From: Beijerinckiaceae bacterium
Lineage (GTDB): Bacteria; Bacteroidota; Bacteroidia; Chitinophagales; Chitinophagaceae
Assembly (NCBI GenBank): GCA_903970475.1
Contig: CAJCIQ010000154.1
Location: 1 to 32,702 of the forward strand
Length of the DNA: 32,702 nucleotides
Direction of reading: 5' to 3'
In this document: piece after piece, positions 16,916 through 25,313 of the stretch
Position numbering within the stretch: position 1 is the stretch's first letter
Layout: the number at the start of each line of letters is the position of its first letter
Translations under genes and position numbers: made by a program
Notes under the pieces: model-generated
Seen by the model: only the letters and a program-made list of their open reading frames with translations
Databases searched by the model: none
What the model was told of the DNA's origin: nothing

Positions 16916-16919
16916 CCCG

Positions 16920-16927
16920 CAAAAATA
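16920..16927 (-). promoter_or_regulatory. -7 promoter box of rlmD
   Basis: The minus strand reads TATTTTTG, a perfect TAnnTTTG match, only 4 bases before the GTG start. Initiation 5-7 bases downstream would begin at or just inside the start codon, implying a leaderless mRNA or a later true start. Confidence 0.5.
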
Positions 16928-16990
16928 CTGGATTCACTGAAGTGTCCCACTTTTGTGTATATTTCCGTCCTGAATTTTCGTTTATTCGAT

Positions 16991-18499
16991 ATGTTAAGCA
17001 AATCCTTTTTGAAAACCATTTGCCTCTTGGCAACCTGCTGGCCCTATGCCCATCTCCATGCCCAAACCGGTGCTGGTTACGATATCAAAGTCACTTTTAA
17101 ACCCTATACGGGGGGCTATGTTTATCTAGCTCACTACTTTGGGAAATCCATATACGTAAAGGACTCTGTGTCACTAGACGCTAATGGACAGGCGGACTTC
17201 AAGGGAGCCGATCCTTTGCAGGGAGGCGTTTATATGCTGGTCAATCCAGGTAAGAGCCAATTGGTAGAAATGCTGGTAGACAATAGAGACCAGCACTTCA
17301 GCATCTACGCCGATTCCACAGATCTGGTGAGGAAAACAAAATTCACCGGCTCCCGGGAGAATACGCTATTCACCCAATATCAGATTTACGCTGCCGACCA
17401 GTTCCAGAAGGTAAAGCCTCTACAGGCTCAACTGGCTTCGGTTCATACCCATGCCGATACCCTGAAGATAGGAGATCAGATCCAGGACGTCAACAAAGAG
17501 ACCATCAAATACAGGCAAAACCTGATCAGCCAGTATCCCGATAGTTTCCTGGCTGCCTTATTCCGACTCATGCAGGAGCCTGACGTACCCAGCGCCCCTA
17601 CTTTGCCCAACGGAAGGAAAGACTCTCTGTTTGCCTACCGCTATTACAAAGCACATTACTGGGATGGGGTATCTTTTTATGATGACCGATTATTGTTCAC
17701 CCCCATATTCGAGCCCAAACTCAATGATTATTTCGGTCGTTTGGTTTCTCCCGATGTAGACTCCATCAAACAGGAAGTCAATCATATTATTCTTTTCAGC
17801 AGGTCTAATAAGACCATGTTCAAATACTTCCTGACCAAGTTCACCAATGACTACGCCAACCCCAAGTATATGGGGCAGGACGCCGTCTTCCTGGACTTGT
17901 TTGAAAAATATTACCAGACCGGACAGGTAGATTGGTTAAGCCAGGCTCAGTTGAAAAGCATCAATGACCGGGCTTACAGCATCATGGCCAACCAGCTCGG
18001 TGATCCCGCCGCCGATATTCAACTGCTGGACTCCTCAGACAGGAAGGTTAACCTCTATGGCGTCCAGGCACCCTTCACCGTGGTTTGTTTCTGGGACCCG
18101 GATTGCGGTCATTGTCAAAAAGAAGTGCCTCAACTCGACAGCATTTACCAAGCTAAATGGAAAGCGGAGGGTGTGAAAGTATTTGCTGTATTGATCGATA
18201 CCGTTAGGACGGATACCGCCAAAATCATTCCTGTCAAAGCCGGCTGGATGAAGTTTATTCATAACCACCACCTGGAAGATTGGGTCAATGTATACCAGAC
18301 CCCTCAGATGAAACAAGATGATATAGACGCAAAAAAGGCTAGCTTCCGGCAACTCTATGACGTATATCAGACCCCGACCATTTACCTGCTGGATGATCAG
18401 AAAAGGATAGTGGGCAAAAAGCTATCCTACGAACAAGTAGACGAATTGATTACCCGTAAACTACAAAAGTCCGGCAACCAAAATCCTGCATCCCGCTGA
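16991..18499 (+). CDS. TlpA-type periplasmic thioredoxin with N-terminal DUF4369-like domain
   Basis: A 502-residue exported thiol-disulfide protein. A signal peptide covers about residues 1-25 (hydrophobic core, cleavage after HAQ). Residues about 30-125 form a beta-rich DUF4369-like domain (KVTFKPYTGGYVYLAHYFG start), followed by a helical middle region of about 230 residues. A thioredoxin fold follows from about 345, with the redox motif CGHC (Cys372, Cys375) and the cis-Pro segment YQTPTIYLLDD. The frame opens earlier at a GTG at 16955, but ATG 16991 directly gives the signal peptide. TATATTTC at 16958-16965 is a possible -7 box. The stop overlaps the start of the SurA-like gene by one base, so the two are translationally coupled, pointing to a joint role in envelope protein folding. 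Confidence 0.88.
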   Translation: MLSKSFLKTICLLATCWPYAHLHAQTGAGYDIKVTFKPYTGGYVYLAHYFGKSIYVKDSVSLDANGQADFKGADPLQGGVYMLVNPGKSQLVEMLVDNRDQHFSIYADSTDLVRKTKFTGSRENTLFTQYQIYAADQFQKVKPLQAQLASVHTHADTLKIGDQIQDVNKETIKYRQNLISQYPDSFLAALFRLMQEPDVPSAPTLPNGRKDSLFAYRYYKAHYWDGVSFYDDRLLFTPIFEPKLNDYFGRLVSPDVDSIKQEVNHIILFSRSNKTMFKYFLTKFTNDYANPKYMGQDAVFLDLFEKYYQTGQVDWLSQAQLKSINDRAYSIMANQLGDPAADIQLLDSSDRKVNLYGVQAPFTVVCFWDPDCGHCQKEVPQLDSIYQAKWKAEGVKVFAVLIDTVRTDTAKIIPVKAGWMKFIHNHHLEDWVNVYQTPQMKQDDIDAKKASFRQLYDVYQTPTIYLLDDQKRIVGKKLSYEQVDELITRKLQKSGNQNPASR

Positions 18500-20424
18500 T
18501 GAATCGATTTCTCCTTAGTGTATGGCTTATGTGCAGCACCCAGGGCCTCCTTCATGCGCAGACCCTGTTTACTTATGGCCCCAATACGGTAAAGACCCAG
18601 GAGTTTCTTTGGGCGCTCAGGAAGAACCATGTCTCTCCAAAAGAAATGGATTCCTACTTAAAGCTGTTCATAGATTATAAATTGAAGGTCCAGGCAGCTA
18701 AAGACGCTGGATTGGATACTACCCCGGATTTCCGCAGGGACGCCCGCTCCTTCCATACGGAATTGACGGGGCAAACCATGAAAAGGCTCGAAGGGCTGGG
18801 CGCCATGAGTAAGGAAGCCTTGCAAAGGGGCCAGACCGATATTGAAATCGATCAGATATACGTCAGCATTTTCAACCCTTCAGATACCCTGACTGCTTAC
18901 CAAAATATCAATGGGGCCCTTAGCCAATTGAAGGCTGGCGTTCCCTTTGAAAAAGTATCTCAGGCTTATTCTACCAACCCTTACCTGAAAATGCACGGTG
19001 GGTATACCGGTTTTATCACCGTTTTTTCCCTACCCTATAATGCAGAAAACATTGTCTATGGCCTTAAAGACGGAGCTTATTCCGGCATATACCGGAGTAG
19101 AAATGGCTATCATATTTTCAAGCGCCTCGGTTCCAGGCCAAACCCCGGCGTGTTAAAGGTCTCCCAGATATTGTTTGCCTTCTCGCCTAAAGCAGGGGAT
19201 GCAGAAAAGGCGGCCGTTCTCCACAAGGCGGATAGCATTTATGACTTGCTGAAACACGGCGCCTCTTTTGACACACTGGTCAGAAAATACTCCGACGACA
19301 AAATGACCTACTACAACTATGGAATATTACCCGAGTTCTCCACCGGGGATTATGACCAGAACTTTGTAGAGGCAGCCTTTGCCATTCCGGGCAATGGGGT
19401 TATTTCCAAACCCATTGAAACGAGCTACGGTTACCATATCCTTAAAAGGATGGAATGGCAGCCTGCATTAAAAGATAGCCTGGACCAGGGAAGGTGGAAT
19501 GGGTTTGAACAAAGGGTTTTCTATAGCGACCGTATGGACTTTGCCAGAGCTAGCTATGCACAATCCATTTTACCAGCATTGAATTTCAAATCCGCTCTTG
19601 TGGATACCAACTGGGTATACGCCATAGCCGATACGTTGTTGGTCAACCGCAGGGGAGAGGAATACATCAAAGTCGTCCCTGAAAAAACCTTATTTACGTT
19701 AGGCACCAAGCCTTATACCAGTTCTGATTGGTTGAGGTATGTACTCTATAGAAGAACCGGGGATACTCATGCTCCTGTCCTCCATTTTTCTCCTTTGTAT
19801 ACGGCCTTCCTTCATCTGAGTGCACTGGAATACCTGCAAGACAATCTCGGTCGTTATGATGAGGATTTCCGCTTTCAGGAAAAAGAGTTTTCCGATGGAT
19901 CCTTACTTTTTGCCGTGATGCAACAACAGATTTGGGGCAAGGTGGGTGGAGATAGTGCTGCCTTATATCAATGGTACCTGGACCACAAACAAAAATTTGT
20001 GCTTCCCCCCAGCGCCGACGTTTTAGCCTTTAACTACATAGATACACTTCAGGGAAATCAGGTCCGTCTTCAAGCGGCTCAGGACCCTGGAAATTGGAGG
20101 TTATGGATAAGTCATTACCCCAATGTCAATGTCGACTCCTCCAGGTTTGATTTAAGTGCTTTATCCCTGGATTCTGCCAAAGCGCACAATGGAACCTTCA
20201 CCCCTGCTAACTTGCAGCCGGACGGACGTTACCATTTCTACTACGTCATTAAGACTTATCCTTCGGCCCCCGCAACTGATTTTGCTTCCGTCAGGGGATT
20301 GGTACTGACCGATTATCAGGCTAAGGTGGAAAAGCAATGGCTGGAATCCCTGCACAAAAAGTATCCCGTAAAGGTTAACCAGGCAGCCCTTCAACAACTC
20401 AAACAACGTAAGGACTTAAATTAA
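18499..20424 (+). CDS. SurA-like periplasmic peptidylprolyl isomerase with two parvulin domains
   Basis: A 641-residue exported foldase/chaperone. A signal peptide covers residues 1-20 (cleavage after LHA). A short SurA-N-like helical region follows (about 30-110), then parvulin domain 1 at about 114-211 (GGYTGFITV through YRSRNGYHIFKRL) and parvulin domain 2 at about 220-318 (VSQILFAF through SYGYHILKRM). Both end in the parvulin G-Y-H-I-x-K-R strand. The C-terminal 320 residues are a further helical region of the kind seen in Bacteroidota SurA-like proteins. It probably assists outer-membrane or secreted protein maturation. The start codon shares an A with the stop of the upstream thioredoxin gene (TGATG). 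Its 3' end overlaps the convergent metF by 9 bases. Confidence 0.88.
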   Translation: MNRFLLSVWLMCSTQGLLHAQTLFTYGPNTVKTQEFLWALRKNHVSPKEMDSYLKLFIDYKLKVQAAKDAGLDTTPDFRRDARSFHTELTGQTMKRLEGLGAMSKEALQRGQTDIEIDQIYVSIFNPSDTLTAYQNINGALSQLKAGVPFEKVSQAYSTNPYLKMHGGYTGFITVFSLPYNAENIVYGLKDGAYSGIYRSRNGYHIFKRLGSRPNPGVLKVSQILFAFSPKAGDAEKAAVLHKADSIYDLLKHGASFDTLVRKYSDDKMTYYNYGILPEFSTGDYDQNFVEAAFAIPGNGVISKPIETSYGYHILKRMEWQPALKDSLDQGRWNGFEQRVFYSDRMDFARASYAQSILPALNFKSALVDTNWVYAIADTLLVNRRGEEYIKVVPEKTLFTLGTKPYTSSDWLRYVLYRRTGDTHAPVLHFSPLYTAFLHLSALEYLQDNLGRYDEDFRFQEKEFSDGSLLFAVMQQQIWGKVGGDSAALYQWYLDHKQKFVLPPSADVLAFNYIDTLQGNQVRLQAAQDPGNWRLWISHYPNVNVDSSRFDLSALSLDSAKAHNGTFTPANLQPDGRYHFYYVIKTYPSAPATDFASVRGLVLTDYQAKVEKQWLESLHKKYPVKVNQAALQQLKQRKDLN

Positions 20425-21369
20425 TTGCCTTACCACCTGGAGGACCAGTTCGGGTTTACCCAGGGTATAATAGTGGAGAACAGGAACGCCGGCAGCCTTC
20501 AGCTCTTTGGATTGCTGAAGCAGCCATTCCGCACCAACCTGCTCGCAGGCGGCGTCCGTCTTGCTTTTGCTAATTTCATTGGACAACTCCAGCGGAATGT
20601 CTACATGGAAGGTACGAGGCAATACGTTGAGTTGTTTTTTTGAGGTGATGGGTTTCAGTCCAGGAATAACAGGCACCATGATCCCCGCTTCCCTGCAACG
20701 TTTTACAAAGTCAAAATACTTCTGGTTGTCGAAGAACATTTGGGTGGTAATATAGTCCGCACCCGCGTCTACCTTGGCTTTTAAGTAGGTCAGGTCCGCT
20801 TCCAGGTTGGGTGATTCGAAATGTTTTTCCGGATAACCGGCTACCCCTATACAGAAGTTGGTCCTTCCTCCGTTACGAATATCATCTTCCAGGTATTCTC
20901 CATTGTTGAGATGAACCACCTGTTTGAGCAAATCTATGGCGTATTTGTTGCCTCCGGTCTCTGGTTCAAACATGACCTCATTCCTGGCAGCATCTCCTCT
21001 CAACACCAACACGTTGTCGATTCCCAGGAAGGCCAGATCAATCAGTGCGTCCTCTGTTTCCTGTTTGGTAAAGCCTCCGCAAATGATATGGGGTATGGCG
21101 TCTATCCTGTACCGGTTCATGATGGCGGCGCAGATGCCGACAGTGCCGGGGCGTTTGCGCACTTCCACTTTTTCAAAAGTCCCGTCGGGGCGTTTCTTAT
21201 AGACGTGCTCGCTGCGGTGATAAGTCACATTGATAAAAGAAGGTTTGGTTTCCATGAGGGGATCCAGGTGTTCAAAAATGGATTGTATCGTCTTTCCCTT
21301 CAATGGAGGCAAAATCTCAAATGAAACCAACGTCCCCTTCGCTTCTTGTATATGTTTTGTGACTTGCAT
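20416..21369 (-). CDS. metF: Methylenetetrahydrofolate reductase
   Basis: Flavoprotein that reduces 5,10-methylene-THF to 5-methyl-THF for methionine synthesis. The 317-residue length is typical of bacterial MetF. Diagnostic segments are SFEILPP near residue 15 (Glu18, the equivalent of the catalytic Glu28 of E. coli), FINVTYH, HIICGGFTKQETEDAL, NVLVLRGD, and ADYITTQMFFD followed by VPVIPGLKPI. The open frame extends 17 codons upstream to 21420, but ATG 21369 (MQVTKHIQEAKG) gives a normal N-terminus. It is divergent from lptB across 115 bases that hold both promoters and converges with the SurA-like gene, so it is probably monocistronic. Confidence 0.95.
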   Translation of the reverse strand: MQVTKHIQEAKGTLVSFEILPPLKGKTIQSIFEHLDPLMETKPSFINVTYHRSEHVYKKRPDGTFEKVEVRKRPGTVGICAAIMNRYRIDAIPHIICGGFTKQETEDALIDLAFLGIDNVLVLRGDAARNEVMFEPETGGNKYAIDLLKQVVHLNNGEYLEDDIRNGGRTNFCIGVAGYPEKHFESPNLEADLTYLKAKVDAGADYITTQMFFDNQKYFDFVKRCREAGIMVPVIPGLKPITSKKQLNVLPRTFHVDIPLELSNEISKSKTDAACEQVGAEWLLQQSKELKAAGVPVLHYYTLGKPELVLQVVRQLI

Positions 21370-21459
21370 GATACGGGTCTGAAAAATGATATATTTCGTT
21401 AAAATCCCGGCAAGGTACAAAAATCAGGACAAACCCGCTGTATACTGGGCCGATCCGGC

Positions 21460-21467
21460 TAAATTTG
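21460..21467 (+). promoter_or_regulatory. -7 promoter box of lptB
   Basis: TAAATTTG is a perfect TAnnTTTG match, 17 bases before the TTG proposed as the lptB start. Its position rules against the long open frame from 21386 being the translated start. Confidence 0.5.
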
Positions 21468-21484
21468 TATCCAAATTAAAAGGA

Positions 21485-22252
21485 TTGGAAACGGCAACTA
21501 TACATACGCAGGAACTGGTGAAGCGCTATAGCAATCGTACCGTGGTGAATCACGTTAGCGTTCAGGTGCAGCAAGGTGAAATCGTTGGATTGCTAGGTCC
21601 TAACGGGGCCGGTAAAACGACGACGTTTTATATGGTTGTTGGCTTTGTCCGTCCGGATGAAGGTAACGTGTTCTTAAACAACGAGGACATCACCAAACTG
21701 CCCATGTATAAAAGGGCCCAGATGGGCATAGGCTACCTTCCACAGGAAGCCTCTGTTTTTCGCAAACTCAGCGTAGAGGACAATATTGCAGCCGTACTGG
21801 AGATGACCAAACTCAGCAAAGCGGAGCAAAAGGAAAAACTGGAGTCTCTACTGGAGGAGTTTCACCTTAATCATGTAAGGAAAAACAACGGGGACTCCTT
21901 GTCCGGTGGGGAAAGGCGTAGAACGGAGATCGCCCGGGCCCTGGCTGTAGACCCTAAATTCATCCTACTGGATGAACCCTTTGCCGGGGTAGACCCCATA
22001 GCCGTAGAAGACATTCAGGCGGTGGTAGCCCGCCTCAAATACCGCAACATCGGGATTCTGATCACCGACCACAACGTAAACGAGACCCTATCCATCTGTG
22101 ATAGGGCCTATCTGCTTATAGATGGCAAAATCTTCAAACACGGTACTGCCGAAGAGCTAGCGGAAGATGAAAAGGTACGCAGTCTCTACCTGGGGCGCAA
22201 TTTCGTATTGAAGCGCAAGGATTACCTCCTGAAAGATGCTGGTTTGCTCTGA
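21485..22252 (+). CDS. lptB: Lipopolysaccharide export ATP-binding protein LptB
   Basis: ATPase of the LptB2FG transporter that extracts LPS from the inner membrane. Motifs are complete: Walker [10 protein letters not shown] (Lys44), Q-loop LPQEAS, signature LSGGERRR, Walker [13 protein letters not shown] and switch His in ITDHNVNE. The C-terminal part [19 protein letters not shown] fits LptB rather than LivG/LivF. The frame is open from 21386, but its first 33 residues do not belong to the family and precede a good promoter box. TTG 21485, directly after AAAAGGA, gives 255 residues, close to the usual 240-250. The GH3 gene follows 42 bases later. LptF, LptG and LptC are not in the window, which is common because they are scattered in many genomes. 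Confidence 0.9.
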   Translation: METATIHTQELVKRYSNRTVVNHVSVQVQQGEIVGLLGPNGAGKTTTFYMVVGFVRPDEGNVFLNNEDITKLPMYKRAQMGIGYLPQEASVFRKLSVEDNIAAVLEMTKLSKAEQKEKLESLLEEFHLNHVRKNNGDSLSGGERRRTEIARALAVDPKFILLDEPFAGVDPIAVEDIQAVVARLKYRNIGILITDHNVNETLSICDRAYLLIDGKIFKHGTAEELAEDEKVRSLYLGRNFVLKRKDYLLKDAGLL

Positions 22253-22294
22253 AAACCCTATTTTACAGAGTCTAGTTAGCCCCTAACACCTAAA

Positions 22295-23833
22295 ATGAAA
22301 TTTTTAAGCCCAGCCATATCCAGATTAGCACGCTTGCGCTACTGGAAAATCCAGCAATGGTCCGAGCAACCCCGTTTAGCTCAACGGGAGGTGCTGCAAG
22401 ATCTTGTTACCCAGGCTCAGTATACGGAGATAGGCCGTCAGTATGGACTTTCCCAATTGTTTAATGTAAAGGAGTTTAAGCAACGCATCCCCATACATGA
22501 GTATGAGGATCTTAAACCATATATAGAGCGTATGATGCAAGGGGAAGAAAACATCCTCTGGAATACGCCCATCCACTGGTTCGCCAAAAGCAGCGGTACA
22601 ACCAGCGATAAAAGTAAATTCATTCCCGTAAGTGAAGAAAGCCTTAAAGACGGCCACTACCAGGCTGCCAGGGATGTGCTGACCATGTACTATGCCAATT
22701 TCCCCGAAAGCGACCTGCTCACGGGAAAAGGCCTGGTCGTGGGTGGAAGTCATACCATCAATAAAGTCAACGAGGACATACATTACGGAGACCTGAGCGC
22801 TGTACTGCTCCAGAATGCTCCTTTTTACGGACAGTGGGTCCGCACCCCGGAACTCGCCATTGCCTTGCTGGACGAATGGGAAACCAAATTGGAAATGCTG
22901 GCCCTGAACACCATCAAGGAGAATGTGACTTCGTTATCGGGTGTACCTACCTGGACCTTGCTGCTGCTAAAAAGGATACTGGATATCACGGGTAAGAATC
23001 ATATCAGTGACGTATGGCCCAATTTGGAATTATACATTCATGGCGGTGTATCGTTTACCCCTTACCGGGAGCAATTCACCAAAGTCTTAGGTAAAGACAT
23101 CAGCTATCTGGAGATCTATAATGCCAGCGAAGGCTTTTTTGCCGCCCAGGACCAGCCTCATTCAGAGGGTATGCTCTTGTTCCTGGCCCATGGCATATTC
23201 TACGAGTTCATGCCTATCAGCGAATACGGTTCGGCTCATCCCCTAACCATTGGTTTAAAGGATGTACAAATGGGTAAACAGTATGCCATGGTCATATCCA
23301 CCAATGGTGGCCTGTGGCGATATTTGCTGGGGGATACCATAGAGTTTACCTCCCTCAGTCCCTTCAAAGTCAAGGTAAGCGGACGTATCAAACACTTCAT
23401 CAATGCCTTCGGCGAGGAGGTCATCATAGATAACACAGATAAGGCCATTGCCCTGGCGTCTAAAAAGATGGACGCGGTAGTAAACGATTATACAGCGGCC
23501 CCCGTATACTTTAGCGATAAGGGGAACGGGGCCCATGAATGGGTCATTGAATTTGAGAAGGAGCCTGCCGACATGGATGCCTTTACCCGTGAATTAGATG
23601 CCGCGCTGCAAAGCATCAACAGCGATTACGAAGCCAAACGACATAAAGACATTGCCCTGGGTCTTCCCATCATCCACTCTGTTCCAAAGGGCTTATTCAA
23701 TGCATGGCTAAAAGGTAAAGGCAAGCTTGGCGGACAACATAAGGTGCCCAGGCTCAGCAATGATCGAAAGCATATGGATGAAATCCTGGCCCTGATCAAT
23801 CGGCCAGGCGGACCCGACGGACCCTCATATTGA
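22295..23833 (+). CDS. GH3 auxin-responsive-promoter family acyl-adenylating enzyme
   Basis: A 512-residue member of the GH3 branch of the ANL/adenylate-forming superfamily. Plant relatives conjugate amino acids to acyl hormones; bacterial members are mostly uncharacterised. Motifs seen are the ATP-binding SSGTT at 99-103, YNASEGFFA at 275-283, YLLGDTIEF at 343-351 and GRIKHFINAFGEEV from 363, followed by a C-terminal domain ending in LKGKGKLGGQHKVPRL. The enzyme should activate a carboxylate as an acyl-AMP and transfer it to an amine. Substrates cannot be read from sequence. Its place between lptB and fabG suggests, but does not prove, an acyl-lipid or envelope-lipid substrate. Start ATG 22295 matches the family N-terminus. 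Confidence 0.9.
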   Translation: MKFLSPAISRLARLRYWKIQQWSEQPRLAQREVLQDLVTQAQYTEIGRQYGLSQLFNVKEFKQRIPIHEYEDLKPYIERMMQGEENILWNTPIHWFAKSSGTTSDKSKFIPVSEESLKDGHYQAARDVLTMYYANFPESDLLTGKGLVVGGSHTINKVNEDIHYGDLSAVLLQNAPFYGQWVRTPELAIALLDEWETKLEMLALNTIKENVTSLSGVPTWTLLLLKRILDITGKNHISDVWPNLELYIHGGVSFTPYREQFTKVLGKDISYLEIYNASEGFFAAQDQPHSEGMLLFLAHGIFYEFMPISEYGSAHPLTIGLKDVQMGKQYAMVISTNGGLWRYLLGDTIEFTSLSPFKVKVSGRIKHFINAFGEEVIIDNTDKAIALASKKMDAVVNDYTAAPVYFSDKGNGAHEWVIEFEKEPADMDAFTRELDAALQSINSDYEAKRHKDIALGLPIIHSVPKGLFNAWLKGKGKLGGQHKVPRLSNDRKHMDEILALINRPGGPDGPSY

Positions 23834-23858
23834 AAATTGACGGTTTATCTTATCTTCG
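23830..23858 (+). promoter_or_regulatory. Promoter of fabG (TTG plus TATCTTCG)
   Basis: TTG at 23830-23832 and TATCTTCG at 23851-23858 are 18 bases apart, matching the Bacteroidota -33/-7 layout with one mismatch in the -7 box. The element overlaps the stop of the GH3 gene and leaves a leader of about 18 bases before ATG 23882, containing AAGGAA. Confidence 0.55.
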
Positions 23859-23881
23859 CGTCCCAAGATGAAGGAATCTTT

Positions 23882-24637
23882 ATGCAATTATTGAAGAACA
23901 AAGTAGCTATCATCACCGGGGGTGCCCGTGGAATCGGAGAAAGTATTGTACAGAAATTCGCTGAGCAGGGCGCCCATATCGCCTTTACCTATGTGAGTGA
24001 CAGCAGTGCCGCTAAAGCTAAGGACCTGGAAGAAAAGCTCTGGACCCTGGGTGTAAAAGCCAAGGCTTACCAAAGCAACGCAGCAGATTTTGCCCAAAGT
24101 GAGGAGTTTGTCACCAGTGTACTAAAGGAGTTTGGTACCATAGACATATGCGTCAATAATGCCGGGATCTCCAAGGACAACTTGCTGCTTCGCTTAACCC
24201 CTGAACAATGGAGGGAAGTCATCCAGACCAATCTGGATAGCGTTTATAACCTGACCAAACACGTCATTAAGCCCATGATGAAAGCCAAAACCGGCAGCAT
24301 CATCAACATGAGCTCTATCATAGGCATAAGGGGAAATGCGGGGCAAGCCAGTTATGCAGCTTCCAAAGCGGGTATCATTGGTTTCACCAAGTCCATAGCC
24401 CTGGAGTTGGGAAGCCGCAATGTTCGCGTCAATGCCATCGCTCCCGGCTTCGTTGAAACGGACATGACCCATTATCTCAAAGGAGGACATCAGGCTGCTG
24501 AGTTTCTGAAAAAAATCCCTATGGGGCGCTTTGCCTCCCCTGCCGAAGTCGCAGATACTGCCCTTTACCTGGCATCAGAGATGAGCTCTTATGTTACCGG
24601 GCAGGTGATCAGTGTTTGTGGTGGGATGAATATATAA
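23882..24637 (+). CDS. fabG: 3-oxoacyl-[ACP] reductase (FabG-type SDR)
   Basis: NADPH-dependent ketoreductase of fatty-acid elongation; 251 residues. Short-chain dehydrogenase motifs are intact: TGGARGIGE at 12-20 (cofactor loop), NNAGI at 92-96, and the catalytic tetrad of Asn117, Ser145 in NMSS, Tyr158 and Lys162 in YAASK. The ending GQVISVCGGMNI is typical of FabG. The frame begins at 23837, but those 15 residues overlap the promoter box, so ATG 23882 was chosen, with AAGGAA 6 bases before it. The carbonic anhydrase gene follows after 12 bases. As many SDRs resemble FabG, a paralogous role, for example with the GH3 product, is possible. Confidence 0.88.
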   Translation: MQLLKNKVAIITGGARGIGESIVQKFAEQGAHIAFTYVSDSSAAKAKDLEEKLWTLGVKAKAYQSNAADFAQSEEFVTSVLKEFGTIDICVNNAGISKDNLLLRLTPEQWREVIQTNLDSVYNLTKHVIKPMMKAKTGSIINMSSIIGIRGNAGQASYAASKAGIIGFTKSIALELGSRNVRVNAIAPGFVETDMTHYLKGGHQAAEFLKKIPMGRFASPAEVADTALYLASEMSSYVTGQVISVCGGMNI

Positions 24638-24649
24638 TAAATAGGACCT

Positions 24650-25285
24650 ATGTTGCCGATTGAACAATTGCTCGAAAACAACGTAGCCTGGGCCCAGGCC
24701 AGAGTTAAAGAAGACCCCGATTTCTTTAATCGCTTAGCGAACCTCCAAACTCCCCAGTTTTTATGGATAGGCTGCTCCGACAGCCGGGTTCCTGCCAACC
24801 AGATAACCGACACCCAACCAGGTGAGATCTTCGTTCACCGCAATATTGCCAACCTTGTCATCCACACGGATGTAAACCTGGGAGCGGTCTTAGACTATGC
24901 CGTCAATCACCTCAAAGTAAAACATATCATCGTCTGTGGTCACTATGGTTGTGGAGGCGTCAAGGCAGCTATGACTCAAACGGACTACAAGCCCATACTC
25001 AACAAGTGGCTGCGCAATATCAAGGATGTTTACCGCATTTACAGGGAAGAGCTTGATGCCATAGAAGACATGGAAAAAAGGGCCGACAGGCTGGTAGAGC
25101 TCAACGTAAAAGAGCAGGTAACCAACCTGGCCAAGATGTCCACCATTCAAAAGGCCTGGAAGGAAGAAAGACGCCCCCATCTTCATGGTTGGGCTTATGG
25201 ACTCAAAAACGGATACATCAATCCGATTCTGGACCTGGAACCAGGCACCGGAATAGATCCGATTTACGAGTACGACGATCTGTAA
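24650..25285 (+). CDS. can: Beta-class carbonic anhydrase
   Basis: Interconverts CO2 and bicarbonate, supplying bicarbonate for carboxylases such as acetyl-CoA carboxylase. The protein is 211 residues. Zinc ligands and the active-site dyad are clear: Cys42, Asp44 and Arg46 in GCSDSRVP, then His98 and Cys101 in VCGHYGCGGV. HRNIANLV lies between, as expected. The beta-CA assignment is certain; the can symbol follows the E. coli Can-like length. It lies 12 bases after fabG on the same strand, a sensible pairing because fatty-acid synthesis needs bicarbonate. It converges with the Dcu carrier gene across 28 bases with no evident terminator. Confidence 0.95.
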   Translation: MLPIEQLLENNVAWAQARVKEDPDFFNRLANLQTPQFLWIGCSDSRVPANQITDTQPGEIFVHRNIANLVIHTDVNLGAVLDYAVNHLKVKHIIVCGHYGCGGVKAAMTQTDYKPILNKWLRNIKDVYRIYREELDAIEDMEKRADRLVELNVKEQVTNLAKMSTIQKAWKEERRPHLHGWAYGLKNGYINPILDLEPGTGIDPIYEYDDL

Positions 25286-25313
25286 GTTGTACGGGCTCAC
25301 CGATCCGCGTCGC

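Noticed and set aside
20821..21324. 167-codon plus-strand ORF antisense to metF
   Set aside because: Shadow of metF; composition is that of the complementary strand and no motif is seen.
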